A stretch of DNA of 5,634 nt, taken from the NCBI GenBank assembly GCA_028293005.1, contig JAQGLH010000264.1, positions 1-5,634 on the forward strand, read 5' to 3'. The translations under genes were made by a program, and so were the position numbers. A model generated the notes under the pieces. The model did no database searches and was not told the DNA's origin. It saw only the letters and a program-made list of their open reading frames with translations. The stretch comes from Alphaproteobacteria bacterium. Its GTDB lineage: Bacteria; Pseudomonadota; Alphaproteobacteria; Sphingomonadales; Sphingomonadaceae. Shown here one piece after another: positions 1 through 5,634 of the stretch; positions within the stretch are counted from its first letter, which is position 1; each line of letters opens with the position of its first letter.

Positions 1-1
1 G

Positions 2-589
2 GCGGCGGCGGTCGCGCACCCGAATTGGTCGATGGGCGCGAAAATCTCGGTCGATTCGGCGACCTTGATGAACAAGGGGCTCGAGCTGATCGAAGCCTTT
101 CACCTGTTCCCGCTCGAAGCCGATGCATTCGACGTCGTCGTCCACCCGCAATCGGTGATCCACAGCCTGGTCGAATATGTCGACGGGTCGGTGCTTGCCC
201 AGCTTGGCGCGGCCGACATGCGCATTCCGATCGCGCATACCTTGGCGTGGCCCGAGCGGATGGAGACGCCGTGCGAGCGGCTCGACCTGGTCAAGATCGG
301 CGCGCTGGACTTCGAAGCGCCGGACCTCGAGCGTTTTCCGGCGCTGGCCGTGGCCAAGGATGCGTTGCGCGAGGGCGGCGCCAAGCCGGCGGTGCTGAGC
401 GCCGCCAACGAAGTCGCGGTCGCATCATTTCTGGACAATGGCATCGGCTTCCTTGATATTGCTGCAATCGCACGCGAAATTCTTGAAAGCTTCGATCCGC
501 CTGCACCCAGCTCGCTCGACGATGTGCTCGAAGTCGATCGCCAGGCGCGCGAACTTGCGCAGCGTGCAGTTGAAAAGGTGTTGGTCTGA
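2..589 (+). CDS. dxr: 1-deoxy-D-xylulose 5-phosphate reductoisomerase, C-terminal half (5' end outside window)
   Basis: Dxr (IspC) converts 1-deoxy-D-xylulose 5-phosphate to 2-C-methyl-D-erythritol 4-phosphate with NADPH and a divalent metal. This is the committed step of the cytosolic MEP isoprenoid pathway. The frame is open from the left edge, and 195 residues are visible. Numbering from the first full codon, the flexible-loop motif HPNWSMG is at residues 6-12 and is followed by SVDSAT and MNKGLE. Residues S19, N24, K25 and E28 match E. coli S222, N227, K228 and metal ligand E231 by recalled alignment. The blocks [26 protein letters not shown] and [10 protein letters not shown] are also typical. 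The visible length equals E. coli Dxr from about residue 204 to its end, so the C-terminus is complete and no frameshift is seen. An internal ATG at 32 is not the start because homology continues upstream of it. The TGA stop (587-589) shares one base with the rseP ATG. Confidence 0.96.
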   Translation, partial: AAAVAHPNWSMGAKISVDSATLMNKGLELIEAFHLFPLEADAFDVVVHPQSVIHSLVEYVDGSVLAQLGAADMRIPIAHTLAWPERMETPCERLDLVKIGALDFEAPDLERFPALAVAKDALREGGAKPAVLSAANEVAVASFLDNGIGFLDIAAIAREILESFDPPAPSSLDDVLEVDRQARELAQRAVEKVLV

Positions 590-1722
590 TGCTCGAAAGT
601 CCCGGCTGGGGTTTCACGGTCCTGAGCTTCCTGCTCATCATCGGGCCGCTGATCTTCATCCACGAGCTCGGCCATTATTTCGTCGGGCGCTGGTTCGGGG
701 TGAAGGCCGATGCCTTCTCGATCGGCTTTGGCCGGGAGGTCGTTGGCTGGACCGACAAAAGAGGCACGCGGTGGAAGCTCGCCTGGCTGCCGCTCGGCGG
801 CTACGTCAAGTTCGCCGGCGACATGAACCCGGCGAGCCAACCCACCGACGCCTGGCTGTCGCTGCCGCCCGCGGAACGCGCCCGGACCTTCCAGGCCAAG
901 CCGGTGTGGCAGCGCTTCCTGATCGTGCTTGCCGGGCCGATGACCAACTTCCTGTTCGCGATCGTGGTGTTCTGCTTCGTGTTCGCCGCCTGGGGGGCGC
1001 CGACGACGCCGCCGGTGATCGACCAGATCCAGCAGGGATCGGCGGCCGAAGCGGCGGGACTGCGGCCGGGCGACCGGTTCATCAGCGTCGCGGGACGGTC
1101 GGTCGACCGCTTCGAGCAGGTTCAGTCGCTCGTGCGGCTGCGGCCGAACGAGCGCATCGGGCTTGAGATCGAGCGTGGCGGGCAGCGGCTCGAGCTTGCC
1201 GCCGTCACCGGCAGCAGCGCACTGGTCGATCGGTTCGGCAACGAGGTGAAGATCGGCCTGCTCGGCGTCTCGGGCGTCCAGGGCGAGATCCGCAAGCTGG
1301 CACCGACCGAGGTGCTCGGCGAGTCCGTGCGTTACACGTTTGCGACGGTGCGGATGATCACCGACACGCTCGGTCAGATCGTCACCGGCCAACGTTCGGT
1401 CAAGGAGATGGGCGGACCGCTCAAGATCGCCCAATTCTCCGGCGAGCAGGCGACGCTCGGCTGGTTCAATTTCATCCTGTTCATGACCATGATCTCGATT
1501 AATCTTGGATTCATCAACCTGTTGCCAATCCCACTGCTCGATGGCGGCCATTTGCTCTTCTACATGATCGAGGGTGTGAGGCGTAAGCCGATCAACCCGG
1601 AGGCGATGGAATGGGCGTTCCGCGCCGGATTGACCGCGCTGCTGGCGCTGATGATCTTCGTCACGTTCAACGATCTGGCGTCTTTTGGGCTCTGGAAAGG
1701 GCTTGGCGGGTTGATCGGCTGA
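589..1722 (+). CDS. rseP: RseP/MmpA-type intramembrane zinc metalloprotease (site-2 protease)
   Basis: This inner-membrane protease cuts substrates within the bilayer. In the family these include anti-sigma factors of envelope stress (RseA in E. coli), leftover signal peptides, and PodJ in Caulobacter (MmpA). The 377-residue product has the zinc motif HELGH at 25-29 inside the first membrane helix (about 10-32). A GGYVKF segment (70-75) corresponds to the membrane-reentrant loop. A second hydrophobic helix lies at about 108-136, one PDZ domain at about 140-205 (carboxylate-loop region GLRPGD, 157-162), the NLLPIPLLDGG motif at 310-320 with third zinc ligand D318, and a last helix at about 345-366. 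E. coli RseP has about 450 residues and two PDZ domains; one PDZ and this shorter length resemble alphaproteobacterial members. The ATG overlaps the dxr stop (TGATG), and AAAAGG at 573-578 sits 10 bases upstream, which supports this start and translational coupling. The actual substrate cannot be read from this window. Confidence 0.96.
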   Translation: MLESPGWGFTVLSFLLIIGPLIFIHELGHYFVGRWFGVKADAFSIGFGREVVGWTDKRGTRWKLAWLPLGGYVKFAGDMNPASQPTDAWLSLPPAERARTFQAKPVWQRFLIVLAGPMTNFLFAIVVFCFVFAAWGAPTTPPVIDQIQQGSAAEAAGLRPGDRFISVAGRSVDRFEQVQSLVRLRPNERIGLEIERGGQRLELAAVTGSSALVDRFGNEVKIGLLGVSGVQGEIRKLAPTEVLGESVRYTFATVRMITDTLGQIVTGQRSVKEMGGPLKIAQFSGEQATLGWFNFILFMTMISINLGFINLLPIPLLDGGHLLFYMIEGVRRKPINPEAMEWAFRAGLTALLALMIFVTFNDLASFGLWKGLGGLIG

Positions 1723-1753
1723 GCGTGTTGGGGCAGGGCTGGCGAATAGTGGG

Positions 1754-1789
1754 CCAAATATTGGGTTGCGGCCGCGTTCTCGGCGGCCG
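1754..1789. promoter_or_regulatory. Two small inverted repeats in the rseP-bamA gap (possible operator or leader hairpin)
   Basis: The gap between the rseP stop (1722) and the bamA start (1820) is the longest non-coding stretch before the end of fabZ. It holds CCAAATATTGG at 1754-1764, a CCAA/TTGG dyad around three A/T bases in an AT-rich patch unusual for this sequence. Five bases later comes a perfect 7-bp stem, CGGCCGC (1769-1775) with GCGGCCG (1783-1789), around a 7-base loop. No T-run follows, so it is not a standard intrinsic terminator. A TATAAA at 1793-1798 could be a -10 box, but no good -35 lies 16-18 bases upstream. A regulatory role is inference; dyads this short can arise by chance at high GC. 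Confidence 0.25.
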
Positions 1790-1795
1790 GCATAT

Positions 1796-1806
1796 AAAGG
1801 GCGGGG
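1796..1806 (+). promoter_or_regulatory. Purine-rich ribosome-binding region of bamA
   Basis: AAAGGGCGGGG at 1796-1806 is the only Shine-Dalgarno-like stretch before bamA. It serves either of two in-frame starts: GTG at 1811 (10 bases after AAAGG, 4 after GGGG) or ATG at 1820 (13 bases after GGGG). I chose ATG 1820 because the signal peptide then begins directly with a short basic N-region. The GTG would add only three residues before that methionine. Confidence 0.45.
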
Positions 1807-1819
1807 ACGCGTGCAGCCG

Positions 1820-4507
1820 ATGAGATCATTTTCCAACAGCCGACGCCTTTGCGCCGCATTGCTCGTCGGAACCAGCCTGGGAGCCCTTGCGGTGCCGGCG
1901 CTGGCCCAGGAAGCTGCGCCGCCGGCAGCAACCGAAGCTCCGCCCGCGCCTGAAACTCCAGCTCCGGCTCCAGCTCCGGCGCCTGCAACGGCCGCCGCGC
2001 CGGCCGCAACGACCGCCGCTCCCGCCGCGGCGGCGACGGCTCCCGTTCCGGTGATGTCGGGGACGATCCGGACGATCGCGGTGGTGGGCAATCAGCGCCT
2101 CGAGCCCGAGACGGTCATTTCCTACATGCCGCTTCGGGTCGGCGAGCCCTATGACCGCGAACGCCTCGATGCGGCGCTGAAGGCGCTTTACGAGACCGAA
2201 TTGTTCGCCGACGTGGTGATCAGCGGCGGCGACACCGGCAACATCGTCGTCCAAGTGCGCGAGAATCCGGTGATCAACCGCATCATCCTCGAGGGCAACA
2301 AGCGCCTCAAGGACGAGAAGATCAATCCCGAGATCAAGCTCGCGCCGCGCCAGATCTTCACCCGCTCGAAGGTGCGCGCCGATGTCGCGAGGATCATCGA
2401 GCTTTATCGCCGCCAGGGGCGCTTCGCCGCCGAGGTCGATCCCAAGATCGTCCAGCTCGACCAGAACCGCGTCGACCTGGTGTTCGAGATCCACGAGGGC
2501 CCGAAATCGAAGGTCCGCCAGATCAACGTGCTCGGCAACAAGGAATTTTCGGACAGCGACCTTCGCTCCGAGATGGCGACCAAGCAAGCGCGCCTGTTCC
2601 GTTTCTTCAGCTCGAACGACGTCTACGATCCCGATCGGCTCGCCTACGACCAGCAGAAGCTGCGCCAATTCTACCTGACCCAGGGCTATGCCGATTTCCG
2701 CGTCGTCTCGGCGGTCGCCGAGCTGACCCCGGACAAGCAGGACTTCGTGATCACCTACGTGGTCGAGGAAGGCGAGCGCTACAAGTTCGGCGACGTCAAG
2801 GTCGAGAGCGCGATCCGCGACCTCAAGCCCGAAGCGGTGCAGCGCCTGGTGCCGTTCAAGAAGGGCGATTGGTACAACGCGAAGAAGATCGAGGACACCG
2901 TCACCTCGATCAACGAGGCCGCCGGCCTCTACGGCTATGCGTTCGCCGACGTTCGCCCGAATTTCAATCGCGACAAGGATTCGCGGACGATGTCCGTGAC
3001 GTTCCAGATCGCCGATGCGCCACGTGTCTACGTCGAGCGCGTCGACATCAACGGCAACACCGCGACCCGCGACAAAGTGGTGCGGCGCGAATTCCGCCTC
3101 GCCGAGGGCGATCCGTTCAACAGCGTGCGCGTCAAGCGCTCGCGCGACCGCATCCAGTCGCTCGGTTTCTTCCAGGAGAATCTGGAGATCGAGCAGCAGC
3201 CCGGCTCGTCGCCCGACCGCGTGATCCTCGCGGTCAACGCCGAGGAACGGTCGACCGGCGAGCTGCAGGTCTCGGCCGGCTTCTCGAGCCTCGAGCGCTT
3301 CCTGGTCAACCTGTCGATCACCCAGCGCAACTTCATGGGCAAGGGCCAGACGCTGACCGCCGGCGTCAATTATTCGAGCTATTCCAAGTCGGTCGAGCTC
3401 GGCTTTACCGAGCCCTATCTGTTCGATCGCAACGTCGCGCTGGGCGGCAGCATCTATCGGCGCGACTACAATAGTTTCAATTACATCGGCAACGATCGTA
3501 ACGAAACCTATCAACAGACCACGACCGGCGGCCAGCTCCGGGTCGGCGTGCCGCTCACCGAATATATGTCGCTGCAGCTGCGCTACGGTCTGAATTATGA
3601 CGAGGTCACGCTCGACCGCAATCTGTTCTTCACCAACGGCGTTTGCGATCCGCTGCGCGCCGGCCGTTATCTGTGCGACGCGATCGGCAATCGCCTGACG
3701 TCGTCGGTCGGCTACTCGTTGGTCTACGATACGCTCAACAACCGCCTGCGGCCGTCGGCCGGCGAGCAGCTCTCGCTGAGCCAGGACGTCGCCGGGCTTG
3801 GCGGCGACGTCAAATATCTGCGCACGCGCGTCAGCGGCGCCAAATATTGGGGCATCGGCGACAGCGGCTTCATTTTCTCGACCCGCGCCGAAGGCGGCTA
3901 CATCCACAGCTTCGAGAACGACCGCACGCGAGGCAGCGATGCGGTCCGCCTGACTGACCGCTTCTTCCTTGGCGAGCCGCAAATGCGCGGCTTCGCGATC
4001 CGCGGCATCGGCCCGCGAGTCCAGCGCTTCCAGGTCAGCCTCGACGGCGCCGGCAATATCGTGCGCAATACCGACAGCAAAAATGTCGTCGACGACGCGC
4101 TCGGCGGCCGCGCTTATTATGTCGGCCATCTCGAGCTCGAGATTCCGCTCGGTTCGGGCGGCCGCGAGCTCGGCCTCCGGCCGTCGGTGTTCGTCGATGC
4201 CGGCGCGGTGTTCGGCCTCAGGGATCCGATCACCAACGAGCCGTTCAGGGTCTGCGTCGCGCCCAGCGGCAGCGTTTCGCCATTCCCCACCGGCGCCAGC
4301 TGCCCGGCCGGGACGACTCTCGGCCTCAATTCGCTCTTCGACGAAGATTATGTCGGCGATTCGCCCAAGCCGCGCGTCTCGGTCGGCTTCGGCGTCAACT
4401 GGAACTCGCCGTTCGGTCCGTTCAGGATCGATATAGCCAAGGCGCTGGTAAAGGTGGACGGCGACGACACTAAATTGATCACGTTCAACGTAGGAACCGC
4501 ATTCTGA
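1820..4507 (+). CDS. bamA: Outer membrane protein assembly factor BamA (Omp85 family)
   Basis: BamA is the central outer-membrane subunit of the Bam complex and folds and inserts beta-barrel proteins. From ATG 1820 the product has 895 residues. A signal peptide (basic N-region 1-9, hydrophobic core about 10-25, cleavage after PALA at 29) is followed by an Ala/Pro-rich linker of about 50 residues. Five POTRA domains follow at roughly 83-150, 151-230, 231-320, 321-400 and 402-482, with recurring 'hydrophobic-x-GN' turns such as VVGNQR, LEGNKR, VLGNKE and INGNT. The 16-strand barrel spans about 485-895. The conserved loop-6 RGF motif appears as MRGF (722-725), and the chain ends in the expected terminal Phe. 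E. coli BamA is 810 residues; the excess is in the linker and barrel loops. Loop cysteines pair by proximity: 609/619 and 812/828. The TGA stop overlaps the skp ATG, with AGGA at 4492-4495 upstream. A longer reading from TTG 1766 would only add an Arg-rich extension ahead of the signal peptide. Confidence 0.97.
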   Translation: MRSFSNSRRLCAALLVGTSLGALAVPALAQEAAPPAATEAPPAPETPAPAPAPAPATAAAPAATTAAPAAAATAPVPVMSGTIRTIAVVGNQRLEPETVISYMPLRVGEPYDRERLDAALKALYETELFADVVISGGDTGNIVVQVRENPVINRIILEGNKRLKDEKINPEIKLAPRQIFTRSKVRADVARIIELYRRQGRFAAEVDPKIVQLDQNRVDLVFEIHEGPKSKVRQINVLGNKEFSDSDLRSEMATKQARLFRFFSSNDVYDPDRLAYDQQKLRQFYLTQGYADFRVVSAVAELTPDKQDFVITYVVEEGERYKFGDVKVESAIRDLKPEAVQRLVPFKKGDWYNAKKIEDTVTSINEAAGLYGYAFADVRPNFNRDKDSRTMSVTFQIADAPRVYVERVDINGNTATRDKVVRREFRLAEGDPFNSVRVKRSRDRIQSLGFFQENLEIEQQPGSSPDRVILAVNAEERSTGELQVSAGFSSLERFLVNLSITQRNFMGKGQTLTAGVNYSSYSKSVELGFTEPYLFDRNVALGGSIYRRDYNSFNYIGNDRNETYQQTTTGGQLRVGVPLTEYMSLQLRYGLNYDEVTLDRNLFFTNGVCDPLRAGRYLCDAIGNRLTSSVGYSLVYDTLNNRLRPSAGEQLSLSQDVAGLGGDVKYLRTRVSGAKYWGIGDSGFIFSTRAEGGYIHSFENDRTRGSDAVRLTDRFFLGEPQMRGFAIRGIGPRVQRFQVSLDGAGNIVRNTDSKNVVDDALGGRAYYVGHLELEIPLGSGGRELGLRPSVFVDAGAVFGLRDPITNEPFRVCVAPSGSVSPFPTGASCPAGTTLGLNSLFDEDYVGDSPKPRVSVGFGVNWNSPFGPFRIDIAKALVKVDGDDTKLITFNVGTAF
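1956..1979 (+). repeat. Perfect 12-base tandem duplication within the BamA Ala/Pro linker
   Basis: CTCCAGCTCCGG occurs twice head to tail (1956-1967 and 1968-1979) and encodes part of the alternating Pro-Ala stretch after the BamA signal peptide. The unit is four codons, so gain or loss of copies keeps the frame. That makes linker length variation by slipped-strand mispairing plausible, but this is inference from the repeat alone. Confidence 0.7.
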
Positions 4508-5100
4508 TGAACAAACTCGTCTTTGGGACGGCCTTCGCCGCCCTCGCCATAGCCGTTCCGGCGTCTGCGCCCGCGCAGCGCCTCGGCGCGGCCGTCGTCG
4601 CCGTCATCGACACCGGCCGGATCTTCCGCGAATGCAACGCCTGCAGGACCGCGCAGACGCAGCTTCAGCAGCAGGTCGAGCAGGCCAGGCAGCGCGCGCA
4701 GCAGCTCGGCCAGCCGCTCCAGACCGAGGGGCAGTCGCTCGAGAATTCGCTCAAGGCGCTTGGCGGCAAGGCGCCCGACGCGGCGCTGCAGGGACGCATC
4801 CAGGCGTTCCAGACCCGGCAGAACACCGCCAACCAGGAGCTGCAGAACCGCCAGGCGACGATCCAGCGCAACCAGCAATATGTCGCGACCCAGATCAACA
4901 CCAAGCTCGACCCGATCATCAAGACGGTGATGCAGAGCCGGGGGGCGAACATTGCGGTCGACATGCAGGCGACGCTCGCGACCTCGCCGTCGATCGACGT
5001 CACCAACGACGTCCTGGCGCAGCTCAACCAGCAGCTCACCACCGTCAACGTCAACGCGCCCGCGGCGCCGGCCAACGCGCCGCAGTCCCAGGGGCGGTGA
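4507..5100 (+). CDS. skp: Skp/OmpH-family periplasmic chaperone
   Basis: Skp holds unfolded outer-membrane proteins in the periplasm and delivers them to BamA, which fits its place directly behind bamA with overlapping stop and start codons (TGATG). The 197-residue product has a signal peptide with a short basic start and hydrophobic core, and likely cleavage after SAPA (A23). Mature sequence opens with the family's first core strand, [12 protein letters not shown] (29-40). A Gln/Arg/Ala-rich, almost Pro-free helical region (about 47-135) matches the coiled-coil tentacles that form the trimer's cavity. The closing core segment, [20 protein letters not shown] (146-165), followed by [12 protein letters not shown], is diagnostic of OmpH/Skp. 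E. coli Skp has 161 residues; the surplus is partly an Ala/Pro/Gln-rich C-terminal tail from about 183. Two cysteines form CNAC at 43-46, just after the first strand; classical Skp has no such motif. Assignment to the family is firm, one-to-one orthology with E. coli Skp less so. Confidence 0.9.
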   Translation: MNKLVFGTAFAALAIAVPASAPAQRLGAAVVAVIDTGRIFRECNACRTAQTQLQQQVEQARQRAQQLGQPLQTEGQSLENSLKALGGKAPDAALQGRIQAFQTRQNTANQELQNRQATIQRNQQYVATQINTKLDPIIKTVMQSRGANIAVDMQATLATSPSIDVTNDVLAQLNQQLTTVNVNAPAAPANAPQSQGR

Positions 5101-5107
5101 TCGAGGC

Positions 5108-5599
5108 GTGAACGCCGAGGCCGAAGGCGGCGCCATCGGTCCGCTCGACGTCCAGCGGGTGATGGCGGCGCTGCCGCATCGCTACCCGATGCTGCTCGTC
5201 GATCGGGTCGAGTCGCTGATCCCCAATCAGTCGATCGCCGCGATCAAGGCGGTGACGATCAACGAGAGCTTCTTCCAGGGTCATTTCCCGGGCCGCCCGA
5301 TCATGCCCGGAGTGCTGATCGTCGAGGCGCTGGCGCAGGCCGCCGGGGTGCTCGCGGTCGAGTCGCTCGGGCTCTCGGGCTCGGGCAAGCTGGTCTATTT
5401 CATGGCGATCGACGGCGCCAAGTTCCGCGTTCCGGTCGAACCCGGCTGCCTGCTCCGGCTGGAGGTCGCATTCGTCCAGATGCGGACCCGCGTCTGCAAG
5501 TTCGCCGGGCGCGCGCTGGTCGACGGCAACCTCGCCTGCGAGGCGAATTTCACGGCGATGATCGCCGACCCGCCATCGCCCTCGGCCGCGTCTTCCTGA
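5108..5599 (+). CDS. fabZ: 3-hydroxyacyl-[acyl-carrier-protein] dehydratase FabZ
   Basis: FabZ is the cytosolic hot-dog-fold enzyme that removes water from (3R)-hydroxyacyl-ACP to give trans-2-enoyl-ACP in type II fatty-acid elongation. The 163-residue product carries the [13 protein letters not shown] block (22-34), the active-site segment [20 protein letters not shown] (55-74) with catalytic H59 and E73 at the family's spacing of 14, and [16 protein letters not shown] (98-113). E. coli FabZ has 151 residues, so the length is normal. The start is GTG at 5108, seven bases after the skp stop. No ATG in this frame gives the full N-terminal helix: the ATG at 5162 would cut into it, and the open frame further upstream overlaps skp with Arg/Ser-rich shadow sequence. 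AGGGG at 5090-5094 is a possible ribosome-binding site 13 bases upstream. In many Proteobacteria fabZ sits between lpxD and lpxA; here lpxD is not upstream and a probable terminator follows. Confidence 0.96.
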   Translation: MNAEAEGGAIGPLDVQRVMAALPHRYPMLLVDRVESLIPNQSIAAIKAVTINESFFQGHFPGRPIMPGVLIVEALAQAAGVLAVESLGLSGSGKLVYFMAIDGAKFRVPVEPGCLLRLEVAFVQMRTRVCKFAGRALVDGNLACEANFTAMIADPPSPSAASS

Positions 5600-5634
5600 C
5601 CCGGCCAGCCTGACCGGGTGAGCCTGGCCGGTCA
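5597..5634 (+). terminator. GC-rich stem-loop at the end of fabZ, probable operon terminator (cut by window edge)
   Basis: CCGGCCAG (5601-5608) pairs perfectly with CTGGCCGG (5624-5631). With one bulged C (5600), TGA of the fabZ stop (5597-5599) pairs with TCA (5632-5634), giving about 11 base pairs around a 15-base loop. Position directly on the stop codon and high GC suit an intrinsic terminator. The window ends at the base of the stem, so the required T-run cannot be seen; if absent, this may be a Rho-dependent or 3'-protective structure. Confidence 0.5.

Noticed and set aside
1793..1798. TATAAA as a definite -10 promoter element for bamA
   Set aside because: No acceptable -35 hexamer lies 16-18 bases upstream (the region is CGGCCGC), and the resulting leader would be only about 15 bases. 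It is mentioned as a possibility but not called as a promoter.
1766..1819. Extending BamA upstream to TTG at 1766
   Set aside because: The added 18 residues are Arg-rich and precede a normal signal peptide, the TTG falls in the hairpin region without a ribosome-binding site, and the ATG at 1820 gives a conventional export signal.
100..2091. A 663-codon minus-strand open frame opposite dxr, rseP and the start of bamA
   Set aside because: Same reasoning: it spans three well-supported genes and the gap, and its Gly/Ala- and Arg/His/Pro-rich translation mirrors the codon pattern of the plus-strand genes.
1826..4129. A 767-codon open frame on the minus strand opposite bamA
   Set aside because: It lies entirely opposite a clear BamA gene, its product is a run of Asp/Ala/Arg/Leu/Val-rich sequence without recognisable domains, and such mirror frames are expected at this GC content. 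No ribosome-binding site or independent signal supports it.
4952..5107. Longer FabZ starting inside skp
   Set aside because: The 52 extra residues are an Arg/Ser/Pro-rich out-of-frame reading of skp, and FabZ homology begins only after the GTG at 5108.
1..5634. Mobile elements, CRISPR arrays, tRNA/rRNA genes or a novel defence or biosynthetic island
   Set aside because: I saw no repeat-spacer pattern, terminal inverted repeats, transposase or integrase motifs, RNA gene signatures or composition shift. The genes are tightly packed conserved housekeeping functions.

Overview
This 5.6 kb window is a compact, high-GC chromosomal segment with every gene on the plus strand. It encodes cell-envelope and isoprenoid functions in the order dxr (3' half only), rseP, bamA, skp/ompH, fabZ. 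The order, the single-PDZ RseP, the Ala/Pro-rich N-terminus of BamA and the direct skp-to-fabZ junction suggest an alphaproteobacterium, most probably of the order Sphingomonadales. That placement is inference from gene order and protein style; no database comparison was made.

Layout: positions 1-589 hold the C-terminal half of DXP reductoisomerase, whose start lies off the left edge. Its stop overlaps the start of rseP (589-1722), an intramembrane site-2 metalloprotease. A gap of about 97 bases follows, the only real intergenic space before the end of fabZ, with two small inverted repeats and the bamA ribosome-binding region. bamA (1820-4507) encodes the outer-membrane protein insertase, with signal peptide, Ala/Pro linker, five POTRA domains and beta barrel. 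Its stop overlaps the start of a Skp/OmpH-family periplasmic chaperone (4507-5100). Seven bases later fabZ (5108-5599) begins at GTG. A GC-rich inverted repeat spans the fabZ stop and the right edge and looks like a transcription terminator stem.

How the genes work together: Dxr makes MEP, which feeds isoprenoids including the undecaprenyl carrier. Skp carries unfolded outer-membrane proteins to the Bam complex, BamA inserts them, and RseP is the intramembrane protease of envelope-stress signalling and membrane-protein clearance. FabZ supplies acyl chains through type II fatty-acid synthesis. The classical proteobacterial cluster has lpxD between skp and fabZ and lpxA after fabZ. Here lpxD is absent and a probable terminator follows fabZ, which fits a lineage whose outer membrane uses glycosphingolipids instead of lipid A.

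I see no mobile element, CRISPR array, RNA gene or foreign-looking island. The region is largely conserved housekeeping; the points of interest are the missing lpx gene, cysteine pairs in BamA loops and in Skp, the BamA linker, and the small dyads before bamA.
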